From Dendrobium chrysotoxum (taxonomy: Eukaryota > Streptophyta > Magnoliopsida > Asparagales > Orchidaceae): 64,000 nt of DNA. This document shows, piece after piece, positions 47,600 through 60,480 of the stretch. Made by a program: the position numbers and the translations under genes. The notes under the pieces are model-generated. The model saw only the letters and a program-made list of their open reading frames with translations, was not told where the DNA came from and did not search any database. Within the stretch, counting starts at the first letter, position 1. The number at the start of each line of letters is the position of its first letter. The stretch covers positions 18,620,764-18,684,763 of the forward strand of contig CM034310.1 in assembly GCA_019925795.1 (NCBI GenBank). Reading direction: 5' to 3'.

Positions 47600-48227
47600 C
47601 TAACAAAACCTCCAATTTTGGCTACTCCTATACCAAGGAAGCCATTAATTCTATATACAACATCTTTAAGTGAATCGCTTGGTGCCTTATTAACTAAGAC
47701 TAATGAGGAAGAAAATTAGAATGCACTTTATTATTTGAGTAAATGTTTACTTCCAACTGAAGTAAACTATCCTCTGATCGAGAAGCATTATTTAGCCTTG
47801 ATATTCACCACTTAGAAGTTAAGGCATTACATTCTTTCTCACAAAGTAAATTTGATATCTTGAATAAATCCACTATAATATTTGATGACTCATCCAACAT
47901 TATCATGAAGGCTAGCTCGCTGGTTGACGATTCTATCATAATTTGAGCTTACATTTACTCCTCTATGAGAAGTGAAAGGACATATTGTAGCAGACTTCTT
48001 AGTAGCTCACCCAGTGCAGGATGATTGTCCTATAAATAATGAACTTCTAGATGAACAGATTATGGAATTAGATTCAAATGAAAAAGTCAATAATGAAAAT
48101 CTGATGATATTTCCCCGATCTAAGCCAAAATTGGTATAGCAATTGTCAAGCCAGATAAAGGTTTGACGTATTATTCTTACCATATATTAGAAGCTTCTAC
48201 GAATAATGAAGCTGAGTATGAGGCATT
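47600..48227 (+). pseudogene. Tat RNase H, left half (interrupted by solo LTR)
   Basis: Broken frame with recognisable blocks: YYLSKCLLPTEVNYPLIEKH, KLRHYILSHKV, and VKGHIVADFLVAHPVQDD, the typical RT-RNase H connection of Tat elements. It is followed by the start of the second RNase H domain, ending at GAAGCTGAGTATGAG (48209-48223). There the GCATT TSD and the solo LTR follow. The right half resumes at 50194. Confidence 0.8.
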
Positions 48228-50193
48228 TGAAAGTACGAGATGCGCCAAGAGGGGGGGTGAATTGGTATTTTAAAAATTTAACCCTACACAAGAGTTCTAA
48301 TTTTTTTTGTATTTTCAAAATATAACTTAACGAACAATGTGCGGAAGCAAATACAACATTCACAACGATGATATTGATAATTCAATTTTAGATTTTACAC
48401 CACAAGGTTTAAATAATGATTTTTCACCAAGCAATTAAACGTATAAATTAAAAGCATGAAAAGTAAAGTACGGCAAACAGGAAAAAATACACTAGAGATT
48501 TTTATAGTGGTTCGGTCACTTGACCTACATCCACTCCCCGGAGTCCTCTACTCCGGGATTTGCACTAGTAAAAGTTGACTCTCCTTTTGCCCCCACAGCA
48601 AGGCGGAGAAGCATTTACAATACTCACTTTCACCTCCCTCGGAATACCAAACGCTATGTCACCCTCCTGGTGACGGCAGCGGACCTTCTCCTTTTTCTCC
48701 CTCCTGGAGATGGCAGAGTACCTTGGCGATGTTGATCTTGAAGTGACTCTTCCCTCGAGAACTTTCTTGAAGCTTCCAAAGCCACAAGAGGAGCAAAGCA
48801 TGCAGCTAGCTTGGAGCCACCGTGTGATCCCCTCACACCACTTCTCCCTCATGCTCAAGCTCACCTTCACCTTCCTCTCTCAAGCCCTGGATCTCTCCAA
48901 AAACTTCTCTCTACCGAATCCCCTTCTTTTTCCTCCAAGCCTCTCACAGCAAAAGGATAGATCAACAACTCCCTAAAGAAAATTTTAAGTTGTTTTTATA
49001 TCAGGCTTCAGAAAACCCTAAAAGTTTTAACTTTTGTGTTTCTGTTCGTACAGTTCGATCTAGGATCGTACAGTACGATCAGTTCAATTACAGCTCCGTC
49101 CAGTATGAGTACAGACGAACAATTATCGAATTTTATTCATATCATACTGTACGATACGTATATCATACATGACGATACATGTTGATTCGTACTGTTCATA
49201 CAGGATGAACTGTGGGACGAACCTCGGGATGAAAGAATTCGTCTCTGTCAGTCGTCCAGCACTCCTTGAATCGTACAGTATGAATAGTGTTTTTCAGGAT
49301 ATCGTCCTGTACGATACGAATATCGTCCAGGATGAATAGAACAAAAAATCTTGGGATCGTCTGGTACGATCGCTGGGACGAAGGAAATCATCTCTAACAA
49401 TCGTCCAGCACTCCACCAGTCGTACAGTATGATCAGTTCATTTCTTGATATCGTCTTGTACGATATGAATATCGTCCAGGACGAACAGAACAAAAAACCT
49501 TGGTTTCGTCTGGTACGATCTCTGGGACAAATAAAATCATCTCTGTCAATCGTACAGTACAATATATGATCGTACAGTACGATCGACATATAAATTAGAA
49601 ACCAACGTTTATTTCCTGATTAGGGAGATAATTTTGGTAAGTTTTAATTAATCGTACAGTACGATCAGTCTCGTACAGTACGATCATTACAGAAAATCAA
49701 ATTCAAAAACTTACCAAACTTATTCAGGCGGCTAGGATTTCTCAATTATATATTATCGTACAGTACGATATGGATCGTACAGTACGATAAGTTTGTAAAC
49801 TTAATCATTAAAAAATTAGCCGTTAGCCTGAGTATTTTTAATTAATCGTACAGTACGATCCAAAATCGTACAGTACGATTTGCTTAAAAAAAAATTAATC
49901 ATTTTAAAAAACAATTCTCCCCCTGTGTGTGTGCTTGGTTGCTCCTTTCACATGCATGCTTTTGTGGCAGACTCAAGAAAATAAAAATAAAGAAATAAAA
50001 ATTACAGATTCTTCAACATCCTATTCTACCCGGTTTGAGTCTCCAGTAATCTTGAGCAGTGTGCATCTGACCTGAAATGTTAGTGCTCATATACAAGGAT
50101 TAAGCATTTGTAATCTAAAGAAAGTCTATATGTACTCAGTAAGTATTAGTTGTCACCATCAAAATTAAGTGCTCGGGATCCTGGATTTCAACA
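48228..50193 (-). mobile_element. Solo LTR of a Sirevirus-type element inside Tat RNase H
   Basis: 1966 bp, TG...CA in both directions, with a perfect TSD GCATT (48223-48227 and 50194-50198). It is longer than the other LTRs here. On the minus strand it has the U3 array, but with ATCGTAC-A-GTACGAT palindromes (about eight exact CGTACAGTACG cores between 49065 and 49880). A TATA box lies near 48994-49003, and leader hairpins GTCACC-CTCCT-GGTGAC (48658-48674) and TCTCC-CTCCT-GGAGA (48696-48710) follow. There is no internal domain, so unequal recombination between two LTRs removed it. Confidence 0.92.
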
Positions 50194-50520
50194 GCATTGA
50201 TAACTGGCTTAAAACTGATAATCTTAAATGGAATCAAAGAGATCAAAATCTTTGGAGATTTGAAGCTAGTAATCAATCAGGTCGTTAGAATTTACAAAGT
50301 ATTAAAAGAAACTTTGATTCCTTATCATCATTATATGATGAATCTACTAGAATAGATTCCAAATATAACATTATATAGAATTCCACATGGAAATAACTCT
50401 ATGGCAGATGCTCTTGCTATGTTAACCAAAGTACTAGCAAGCCCCTTAGAAGATTTAATTCTGAGTGAATTACAAGGTCGACAAGTTTTATCTCCTAGAC
50501 TTTGAATATATAAATAAAAC
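50194..50520 (+). pseudogene. Tat RNase H, right half
   Basis: Directly after the TSD the RNase H sequence resumes in the family's order: a GLKL-like helix, KVLKETLIPYHHYMMNLLE and IPHGNNSMADALAMLTK, the last being the typical RNase H end with the catalytic Asp. Frameshifts and stops are present. Confidence 0.78.
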
Positions 50521-50533
50521 ATTGTTAACTTAG

Positions 50534-51850
50534 GTGACTGTTATTTTAGCAGTAGATGATGAATTCATGGATTGGAGAGAACCTTTCATCAAATACTTGC
50601 GAGAAAATAAGATTACTCATGATAAGTCAACGATATATCAAATTAAAAGAGGATCGTTATCTTATGCTCTAAATAAAGACACCTTATATAGAAGATCATT
50701 TAATCAGATGTGGTTACGGTGTCTAAATAAATTAGAACCATGAAAGATCGTTGAAGAAGTGCATATAGTAAATTATGGTACACACAAATCTGGACCAATA
50801 ATGAAGATGAAAATCAAATGAATGAGATGTTTCTAGCCGTGAATGATAGATTACTGCATGAATATTACATGTCATTATCATCAATGTCAGGTACATGGTG
50901 AAGTTTTACATTAGCCACCAATTTTCCTACATCCAACCATTGATTTGTGGTCTTTCGAACGCTGGGGTATAGATATCATTGGTCTAATAGATCCTCTATC
51001 CTCTATAGGTCATAGGTCTATATTAGCAGCTATAGATTACTTCTTAAAATGGGCAAAAATAGTTTCTTTAAGAGAAGTTAAAGATCTTCACATTCTAAAA
51101 TTCTTCAAAGAAAACATTATGTATATATTCAGTGTTCCTCGCTGAATTATCTTAGATAATGGTGCTTCATTTAGAAGTACTAAGATAAATTATTTTGCTA
51201 GACATCATATTATCGATTAGAGATACTCTACCATCTATTACCCTTGAGCAAATGGATTGGTAGAGGCTTTCAATAAAACTCTGGTTTAGATATTAATTAA
51301 AACCATAAACAATATTAAGCATCAATGGAATGAGAGATTGGTTGAATCTTTATGGGCACACCAAACAACATTTAGAACTCTAACTCAATCTACATCAAAT
51401 GCTTTAGTCTTTAGTGTAGAAGTAGTTATTCCTTTGAAGTATAACTACCTTCACTCAAGGTGGCAATAAATTATAAGATAACTTTAGATCAGAATGTTAA
51501 AATCTGATTAGAAGAGCTTAAAGGCTTGGAAGAGAAGCATCAACAAGCTCAACAGAACCTCGAGTTAAATAGAGCTAAAATGATCCAAGTTCATAACAAA
51601 TTGGTTTAATCAAGAACTTTCCAAGTAGGTGACTTGGTAGTAGTTCTATAAAAATCTATTTTAGCTCATTAAAAGATAGACAATAAATTTGAGCCAATGT
51701 GGGAAGCACCGTTTGTGGTGGAAAAGGTCTACTAAGGAGGTTCTTATCAGCTGATAGATTGTAAAGGGCATCATCCTAAGTTACCCATCAATGGATGATA
51801 TCTCAAGAAGTATCATGAAAGTTCAGGTATCAAGAAGAATTTTTTAATAA
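50534..51850 (+). pseudogene. Tat integrase remnant
   Basis: A zinc-binding region with weak HHCC remains lies near 50760-50900. The catalytic core is recognisable in 50945-51145 (FERWGIDIIG with the first Asp, AAIDYFLKWAKI) and further as LDNGASF with the second Asp (about 51156) and NGLVEAFNKTL with the Glu (about 51255). The C-terminal part, with FQVGDLV-like and YLKKYHES-like blocks, ends near 51830. Many stops are present. Confidence 0.85.
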
Positions 51851-51859
51851 AATAAATTT

Positions 51860-52870
51860 TGAAGTTTAAATTATCATCATAGTAGTATTATAAATCAATT
51901 TTGGTCTAAGTGACATGATTGGGTCTTGAACCTTTTGTTGAATTTTATGGACTTTAAAATCATCAAATTTTTATTACAATCCTTACCATTAAAATTCTCC
52001 ATATTAACCATTTTGTTACGGTCAAGTGAATGTTGGATTCATCCTTAAATTCTCCTCTTTTGTTGTTTTGATATGGTAAGGTGATTGTAAGATTCATTTC
52101 ATATCTCTCTACTCACCATTTTGATATGGTAAAGTGAGCATTGAGTTATCCTTCACATTTACTATTTTGATTTAGTCCAGTAAGTGTTGGATTCATCCTT
52201 TAAATCTTCCATATTCATCATTTCAATATGGTCAAGCAAATGTCAGATCTTAAATCTTTGAGTTCTATTGTTTTGATATAGTCAAGTGGGCATTAAACCC
52301 TTTGAGATATCCTTGTTCATTATTTTAGCATGGTCAAAAGAATATAGAATCTCTCCTACTCTCTATTCCAATATGGTCAAGTGAGTATCTAAGTCTTCCA
52401 CATTCACCATTTCTATGTAGTCAAGTGAATGTTGGATCCTTAAATCTTTATGTTATGCTATTTTAATATGATCAAGCAGACACTAAACCCTTTGAGATTC
52501 CTTTGTTCATTATTTTGATATAGTCAAATGAACATAGAATCTCTCCTACTCACCATTTTGATATGGTCAAGTGAGTATCTAAATCCTCCATGTTCAACAT
52601 TTTGATATGGTTAATTGAATGTTGGATAAATCTTTAAATTCTCCTATTTCACTATTTTGATATGATCAAGTGATTGTATTAATTATTTTAATTATGTCAA
52701 GTGAATGCTGGATCCCTAAATCTTTTATGTCTTGTTGTTTTGATATGGTTAAGCATGACATCAAATCCTTCAAGATCTTTTCCTTCATTATTTTAGACGA
52801 TCAAGTGAATGGAAAGTATCTTTTCATAAATCCACCTCTAACACCTCATTCCAGCTTAAAGTTCAACCTC
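51860..52870 (+). repeat. Tandem repeats in the Tat 3' untranslated region
   Basis: About 1 kb built from 45-65-bp units around ATTTTGATATGGTCAAGTGA with varied linkers. There is also a larger period: the CATTAAACCCTTTGAGAT-type block at about 52291 and 52481 is 190 bp apart. Tat/Ogre elements are known for rapidly changing tandem repeats in this region. Confidence 0.88.
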
Positions 52871-52985
52871 CCTACTTAAGATTATTTCCTTTGTAGGTCC
52901 CGACCACTCACAAAATGTTCTAAATTATGTTGATCACTTTGGTCAACGCCAAAACATATGATTTCCTCTTCGAGTTCATCACACC

Positions 52986-54227
52986 TGTTGGGGGTCTATT
53001 TGTTAACCTTACTATTAGCTGAGGTCACTTGATCCACATCTACTAACAATTAACCATGATCTACAGTCAGTTGATTTATAGCTCTTTGATTGACAATTAA
53101 TCAGCTTACAATCATTTAACCTATATACACCCAATCATCTTTAAGAAATCAATCAACATACACTTAATTAAGCTTCAATCATCCTTGGATATCTAATCAT
53201 ATTCTACAATCAACATCTACTAAATTATAATTACATGGATAATTATAACCCTACACTTTAATTAGGTAGCTGAGTGCACTGCCTAGCACAGTGCTCTAAC
53301 TCTTTAACTTCATTCATGACCTAGATCACTTCACTAAGAGCCTCTTATGGTAAATCATTCATCATTAGACCTTTCAATCATTAACTGATCCAACAGACCT
53401 AATTGGGCTAGTTTAAGCTAGCACAATTGATCATACATATCAATTTCCTCCAATCATGCTCCAAATGAATCTTGATTTTCACCAGACTTCTCTGAATATC
53501 ACTCCTAGTGGATTAGACATGATTGGTCACCTTGGCCCAGTTAATAGTTGACTTGGTCAACTGAACCCATGCTTGGTCAATCTAAGTCAACTAGGATTAC
53601 TTAAATTCATATAGTCAAAGAAAACTTCTTAACCTCTCACAATCACTCCCTTGCATTGTTCAAACATCTCCAAATTTGCCTTGAGTCAAACCATGGTTGG
53701 TTTAACTTAGTCAAATCATCATGTGTAGTCAAACTCTACTATATATTGACTCATTTATTCAAGCATCAAGCACACTCCCTTAAAACCTTCATGCTTCATC
53801 CCAATAGTACCTAGACACTCCATAAACTCCACCTTAATAAGGCTTGGCTAGTTGACTGGTCAAAAAGTCAACTAAATGTATAAAAAGGGCTTAAATGGTT
53901 GACACTCCTAGCCTAAGAATCTCTCTACATTCTAGCTTATCCAAGCCATTCAAATATACTCTTGAAGCTTCTTAGACCCTATTACAACCTAGCCTAGCTC
54001 CTGGTTTATCCCAAGCAGGCCAGGTGGTTCCCCCCTAAGGAATCATCCAAGGTTATTTTCACTTTGAGCAGGCTTATTCCCCTGCTGTGTAATAAACTAG
54101 GATAGCTGTCTATCATATAAGCAAGCTCTCTGATGCATCCTTACTCTCCAAGCTCCCTCCAGCAGCTAGAATAGGGAAAAACACCTGAAACATTCATTGA
54201 GATGACATTCACTATACACACACCCTC
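52986..54227 (+). repeat. Tat 3' LTR, left part
   Basis: Starts TGTTGGGGGTC. 52986-53770 is homologous to the left part of the 5' LTR. 53771-54227 is assigned by position only. A TATA box (GTATAAAAAG, 53878-53887) lies about 890 bases in; the 5' LTR has lost this part. Confidence 0.7.
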
Positions 54228-55915
54228 TGTTGCAATCCAAGATCCATAGCTTATGATTTTGATGATAACAAATATTATTAATTAAAATTTTATGCTAAAT
54301 TGGCAACTGTGCACACACATATAGGGGAGTAAGAAAAGAGAGTTGAAAAACTTATTGAACTAATCATACTATACAATTATGATCATACTATACAACCAAT
54401 TATATTAAAAATCAATTTAATGGCTAATTTTATTATTAATGCTTATGAACTAATTATATTGTACGATCCAAGTCATATTGTATGATTCATTTTCATCAGA
54501 AAACCCTAGCCGCTAGATGATTTAAGTATCTTAAAATTTAATTTTTGAACTACTAGTATTGTATGATCCTAATTGTACTATACAATATTTAAAATCTTAC
54601 TTAAATTAATTTTTATGATTAGTAAATTAAATCAAGGTTTAATAAATATGTCCAATCATACTATACGATATAGATCATATTGTATGACTGATAGAGACAA
54701 AATTTGATCATCCCATATATCGTACTAGATAAATCTTTAATTTTTTGAACTAATCGTATTGTATGATGATGATCATACTGGATGAACTCTTGACATTTGA
54801 ACTAATCATACTATATGATTTAAATCATACTAGATAATTGAGAGAGATGATTTCTAATCGTTCCAGTAATCATCCTATATGAACAGAATGAAATTGAACT
54901 AATCATAATTGTATGAACATTCAATCGTACTATATGATAAGTATACAGAAATTGAATAGTTTGTCCAAACAACTATTCCATTATACTAATATGAACCCCT
55001 ATTTTTAACTAATCAGACTGTACAAACCTAGATCATACTGTACGAACAGTGATAGCTTAATTAAAAAACTTAAGGTTTTGTAAGCCTTATACTTAAGCAA
55101 CTCAAACTTGTCTCTAGTAAGACTTTTGGTTATTAAAGGAACTTTGAGGGAGAATTCTTGAGAGAGCTCTTGGGCTTGGAGAGGGAGAAGGTTATGTTTT
55201 GCATGAGGGGGAAGGAGTGTGAGGGGTTTTCACACAGTTGCTTCAGGCAAGCTAGCACCTTACTTCCTCTAATGGCTTTGGTGAGTTCTTGGAGTTTCTC
55301 TTAGGAGAGAAGCTTCAAGGTTAAGGGTCATGGGTTCTCTGCCATCACCAAGAGGGTGAGAAAGATTTCAAAGGTTTGTTGCTATCACTAGGAGGGTGAC
55401 ACAGCTTTCAGTTCTCTGCCGCATTAGGTTTGGTGGAAGTGATTTGTAAGGGCTTCTCTACCTTACTGTGGGAGATAAGAAGAGTCACTATAGTGTTAGT
55501 GTAATACCCAGAGAGGAGGACTTTGAGGAGTGGACGTAGGTCAAGGTTGACGAAGCACTATAAAATTTTTGGTGTGCTCTTTACAGTTTTTTCTTTTATG
55601 CTCTTTTATTTTCTGCACTTTAAATTTCCTGCATGAGTTTAATTTTCATTACAAATTGCAGTTAAATTTAATTTGTGTTATATATATATTCCTATTGATT
55701 TATCTGTATTACAAAACTTTGAAAAAGAAAATCAAGTTTTTAAATTGCTTCCACTTGTGTTAGTTACTTAACTAGAATGTTTTCATAAATTGTGACAATG
55801 GTTAAAATAAAAAAGGGATTTTATTTTAGTATATATTTTAAAATTACCAATTCAACCCCCTCTTAGTGCGCCTAGGGATAGTTCAATAAGGTCTTAAAAC
55901 CTCATTAAACTTTCA
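54228..55915 (+). mobile_element. Solo LTR of a Sirevirus-type element inside Tat 3' LTR
   Basis: 1688 bp, TGTTGC...TTTCA. Flanks CCCTC (54223-54227) and CTCTC (55916-55920) fit a TSD with one change. U3 palindromes are decayed (ATCATACTATACAAT type, 54360-55050). Leader hairpins TCACC-AAGAG-GGTGA (55345-55359) and TCACT-AGGAG-GGTGA (55385-55399, with one G-U wobble) are kept, as is the CACTATAAAAT block at about 55556. Confidence 0.88.
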
Positions 55916-55920
55916 CTCTC

Positions 55921-58900
55921 CAACTGTTCTCTTATTTCATTTTGCATAACCAGAGCCTTCTCAGCATTTCCCTGGTGTTTCCCAATCGTTTGGAGCTTGC
56001 CAGTGGTGAGGTTGATGAAGAACCAAAGCTCCATCTATCCTAGTTTGTCAAACCCTTCATCTAGCCTATGTCAGAGCTTGTAGTCTTCTACAAACTTGTA
56101 GAGGAGCTTCAGACAAGGAGAACAAGCCCTTCCCCGTCCTCTGAGACTGTTTGTATACAGGTAAAACCTAAACCAAGGGTGTTTATCTAGGTTCTTAATT
56201 AAGTTATTATACATTACATAAATGGCCATAAAAATGCCTCCCAACTCTTGCTTTAACCATATTCCACCTCTGCCTAAACTTAATAACAATTTGATCCATC
56301 GTATAAGACCAAACCTTAAGTAAAGGGTTTCCAGTGGCTCGTGAGGAAGATAAAATCATGACAATCCATTCATTTTATTTGATTCGAATGGTCAAGATCT
56401 CATCATCATTGGATCCCATTTGACTACACTGATTAGCCTATACCATAGGATCTGATCCAAACCATTAGATCAGAATCATAGTATATCTAATATCTAAAAT
56501 AATAACCGCATTAGATAAGGGGTTGACTCAGCTGACCACCACCTTTTGTGTGGCCAACCGCTTATCATTGCGTGTAGAGAGCCCGCCTCGTCAGCACCGC
56601 CATCGTGTGTGTATATATATATATATAATTATTATTAAATATATTTTAAAATATCATAATTTTAATAATCATAACTATTTTATTTCTTCATCATTTTTAA
56701 TGAGTAAACCCTCTAAGGATTTAGAAAAAATAGCCTATCTTATGAAAGTAAATTCAGCCTAATTTGATGAGTGTTTTTGGAGGTATTTCAATAATAAGTA
56801 TATTCTATTTTCTTGTATAAAATGAAAATTACTTATCAAACTGAACTAAATTTTGGCAGAGATGAATTAAGGTATATCCTTCACTACAAAAAAATATTGG
56901 CTATTAGGGCACCTTAAAGAGCCATAATATGTACATATTAGGGCACATCATATATTGGGGCATCAAATAATGGTATCACTTAGGTGTCCATTGTCATAGG
57001 GTTAAGGGCATCTTTATGTGCCCTAAAAACTAAGCTTTCATGACATATTTTTGATGGCATAGTATCTTAATGACACCTATAAGGTGTCTTAACAGACAAG
57101 CTTTTCTAACACCTTCATATGATGGAAATTGTGAATAAAAATGACAAATATTAAGTGTCATAATATGTTAACTTTCCTAGCACAAATATTAGGTGTAAGA
57201 TGAAAGAACAAGAAGAGGCAGGCATGATAAGCATAACTTATCGCACGATGTCACTGTTCATACCAAATAGCTGTTAATTAGCACGAAAAGAGAATACGCC
57301 CTAATAAATATTTCTTATGGCACTTAAATAAAAGTATCTTAATATATATGTCCTTAAAAGTTATTTTTTTTAGTGTTGTCATTCTATGAGTTTCTAGGGC
57401 CATTTGATGTAATCATAGCTCATACATGAATTTATAAAAGCCAAGGTCATGATTTGACCAAGATTTTTGAAAATTTATAGCTAATTCATTTCTTGCCCAA
57501 TCATTACATGCTAGGGCTCTCTGGAATTAGTATGATGGGCTCTTTCATTTAAAAATAAATTGAAGTTATCATCATGCAAAATTTTGGAGTAAATGCTTAT
57601 GAATTTCTCTACATTAATCCCAAAATATGCATGATAATGAGCTCAAATTTGGAAAGTGAATGTTTGAGGATGTCTTCTATATACTCCAATGTTCTTGATC
57701 CAATTTGATGTACATGTTTCCTATAGTAGAATTTTAAAGTTTAGAGGTCACTATATGACTTATAACTCTGATAATTCACTATATTTATTCCATAAAGAAT
57801 TTGTACACCAAAATGTTATGGTTAGTTTATATGCATGAACGGGTTAGTCACTCCCATTTTTAAACCCATCTGAACCATAATGAAACCTAGGGAAAATAAC
57901 TAAGGTTTGTGTCTAGTGAACTTAAGAAATTTTTAGAAATTCATATACACATCCATTAGGGATCAAACTTTAAACTTGTGAACTTAGCATATTATAGACC
58001 ATAAGAATTAAACTCACCTTGATTTGACATTAATTGACCATAGAACACTATTGATAAAAAATCAGCTTTATTTAAGGATAAAACTTTCCAAAAATAACAA
58101 TAAATCAACATAAATTTATAAAAATACAAAATCACCTTCAATTAACTCTAAATCAATCCTATAATCAATAAAAAAAGATCAGAACTAAATTTGATTAAAA
58201 TTAATTAATAATTAATTAACTCTTATTTAAAAATTAATTAAAAAAATTCATTAAAAATAAAATATATTTCAAATTAATCTCAAACTTTTATAGATTGATA
58301 CATTCATCATCTCTGACCAAAGTTATTAATTTCATAAATTTTGAAGTTAATTTGATATCAAAACTAAATAGTCCAAATTATGTTAACAATTAATTCATTT
58401 AAATAATCCATTAAAATCTTAATTTCATATATAATTAAATAAATATAATTAAATAAATCTAATATACATAACAAATTCAAATAAAATAAAATAAAAATTA
58501 GAGATTAATAATTCAATATAAATAAAATTTAATTAAAATTCATTAATAATTAATTAATAATTCATAAAAAATCTATAAATGATTTAAAATTCCAAATAAT
58601 TTAATAAAATCAAATATATTGAACAAAAGTATAAAACATAAAAGAGAAAATTTTATTTGATTAAATTATATTTTAATCAAATAAATTTGATAATTAATCT
58701 TAATTAAATAATAAAGACCTTTCATGCTTAATGCTTACTTCCTTTTGGAAGGCATTTTAGTATTCATTTTTAAGGTCCTTACTACATCCTAAATCGCCCA
58801 ATAATCCCTTTATGTGGTGCATGATTTCTTTCAGGAGGGCACACACATATTTCCTTAAGGGATTTTAATAAATTTTAAATAACCAATTAAGGGTTCATGC

Positions 58901-59089
58901 ACCATGCTAACCTCCACTTGTGAAAGATATGATTGTATAAAATTCATAACCCTTAACCAAACCTTAATAAATTATTGCCTTTGTACATCATGCTTGATTC
59001 CACTTGGAGGAAATGTGTATTGATTTCAAAAGTCCCTCTTCTATCCCTTAATAAATCACTAATAAATCTTAAAGGCTTATTCTGATCAT
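55921..59089. other. Probable middle of the Tat 3' LTR
   Basis: Assigned to the LTR only because both sides are. AT-rich, without a supported gene. It contains the small CACTA element at 56882-57375 and a very AT-rich block at 58040-58720. Confidence 0.4.
56882..57375. mobile_element. Small non-autonomous CACTA element
   Basis: 494 bp. The left end is CACTACAAAAAAAT and the right end is the complement of CACTAAAAAAAAT, the En/Spm-type terminal repeat. Subterminal motifs TTAGGGCAC and GTGCCCTAA recur in both orientations. Flanking triplets are CTT and TTG, so no intact 3-bp TSD. No transposase. Confidence 0.75.
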
Positions 59090-60480
59090 CTTCATTTATG
59101 GGAGATGATGTCATTATATTTATATGCCTTAGGATCTGTAGGTTAGTAGCCCTTGAACTTGAGGTTATTAACTTATAAATTCTTTTTAACTAAATGATCA
59201 ACTTCAATCATTAAAACTTAAGTAATAAAATCCAAATCCACATAAGATAAATTTCAATTAAAATTCCTTTTTTGCCTTAATGAATAAACACTTTAAACTC
59301 ATGCAACCTAAATATTAAACTCCTATAGGACATATTAAAGCCTTACAGCCTCCTTCACATACTTAGATGGTTTGCTAGGACAACCAACTCTAACCTAAGT
59401 TAGGCCGGTGGTGTGGATTACTTGCCAGGTGCTTTATTTGGAGAGCATTATATGCATGTTTATTAAAACTTCAGCAATCTAGATGTCATGCATTTTAATT
59501 TTTGTTGGTGCAATAAGGCTCTTTATGAACTACATTAGAAGCATTAGGGTATTACATAATTGTCCTGCATTTTATTTTTTTATATGCTAATGTTTGTCTA
59601 TTTTTGTTACATTCCTGTAAGAGTCAAAGTAGATTATATCTAGGAGATATTGTATACATTTATAAGTCCTCGCAAATTATAGAGTGTATATAGATCAAGT
59701 TTTACAGTATCCTGAGTTATTAAAGAGTCAAATACACATGCTTATATTTATAAGTGGGGTTCTAAAAGATGATGTCCTCTCCTTTTAAGGATAATCTCTT
59801 CTGGAATTCTATAGAAGACTTGGAGCACAAAGACCTTAAGTAGATGTATTTAATCTAATATATATGGTAGGCTTAGAAACTTAATTTATTGTGGTGGAGC
59901 CTGGCCACCTTACCTTCCTGTAGATTCTGAGTTTATTATAAACATTCAAATCAATAAATGAATAAAATTTATTTTATTTATATAGTTTTCTCTTTTATTA
60001 ACTTCATTTAACACACTACATTCATATGGGTGGTAGCTTACATTAGTGGGTAATAATTTTCCTAGATTTTTCTCGATGTATATGTTTCAAACTTTATAGG
60101 AATATATATACTAGTTTGAGGATAATGTGGCACTGGATACTATATACCAATACTAGAGCCTGGGGCTTTTATGCCCACCATTGGCAAGATAATAGGGTCC
60201 TCATTGAGCTTAGAGGATGCTATGCTTTTTTTGTTGGTATAGGGCCATTATGATGCCAAAATAAGATAAAATTTAGAGTTTTTAGTGAGTCATCTCATTA
60301 GCATCATTTGAACTTAAAGTTAAAATTACTCATATTGAGTCATTGATTTAGAGTTTGATTTAATCCATTGATCTTTTAGGATAGAGCTAATCTTCTCGTA
60401 CACTATATCTAAGATGATTGCTTGTGTATTTAATTATTAACTGGCAGTGCATTCTAAGTAAATGTAAGCCCAGTGGCATT
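59090..60480 (+). repeat. Tat 3' LTR, right part (truncated)
   Basis: Colinear with 39500-40950, for example AGCCTCCTTCACA(C/T)ACTTAGATGG and TGGTGGAGCCTGGCCACCTTA blocks. It ends near 60480, where the similarity stops about 500 bases short of the 5' LTR end. Confidence 0.78.

Larger units (their letters stand above)
35525..60480 (+). mobile_element. Giant decayed Tat-lineage Ty3/gypsy element with nested insertions
   Basis: Evidence for one element: the PBS TGGCGACTCAGCTGGGGA at 41459-41476 is the Arg-tRNA type used by the Tat/Ogre group; gag, protease, RT, RNase H and integrase remains follow in gypsy order between 41962 and 51830 on the plus strand; a tandem-repeat-rich 3' untranslated region follows; LTR sequence at 35525-36280 matches 52986-53770, and 39500-40950 matches about 59090-60480. 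Nested in it are copy B, two solo LTRs and a CACTA element. The rest of the 3' LTR (about 500 bp by comparison with 40955-41449) is missing at the right. The candidate TSD TCGTC at 35520-35524 cannot be confirmed. All frames are broken. Confidence 0.75.

Noticed and set aside
45115..51850. Integrated plant pararetrovirus
   Set aside because: RT alone could fit, but integrase, a tRNA-Arg type PBS and paired LTR parts identify a Tat retrotransposon; no movement or coat protein motifs seen.
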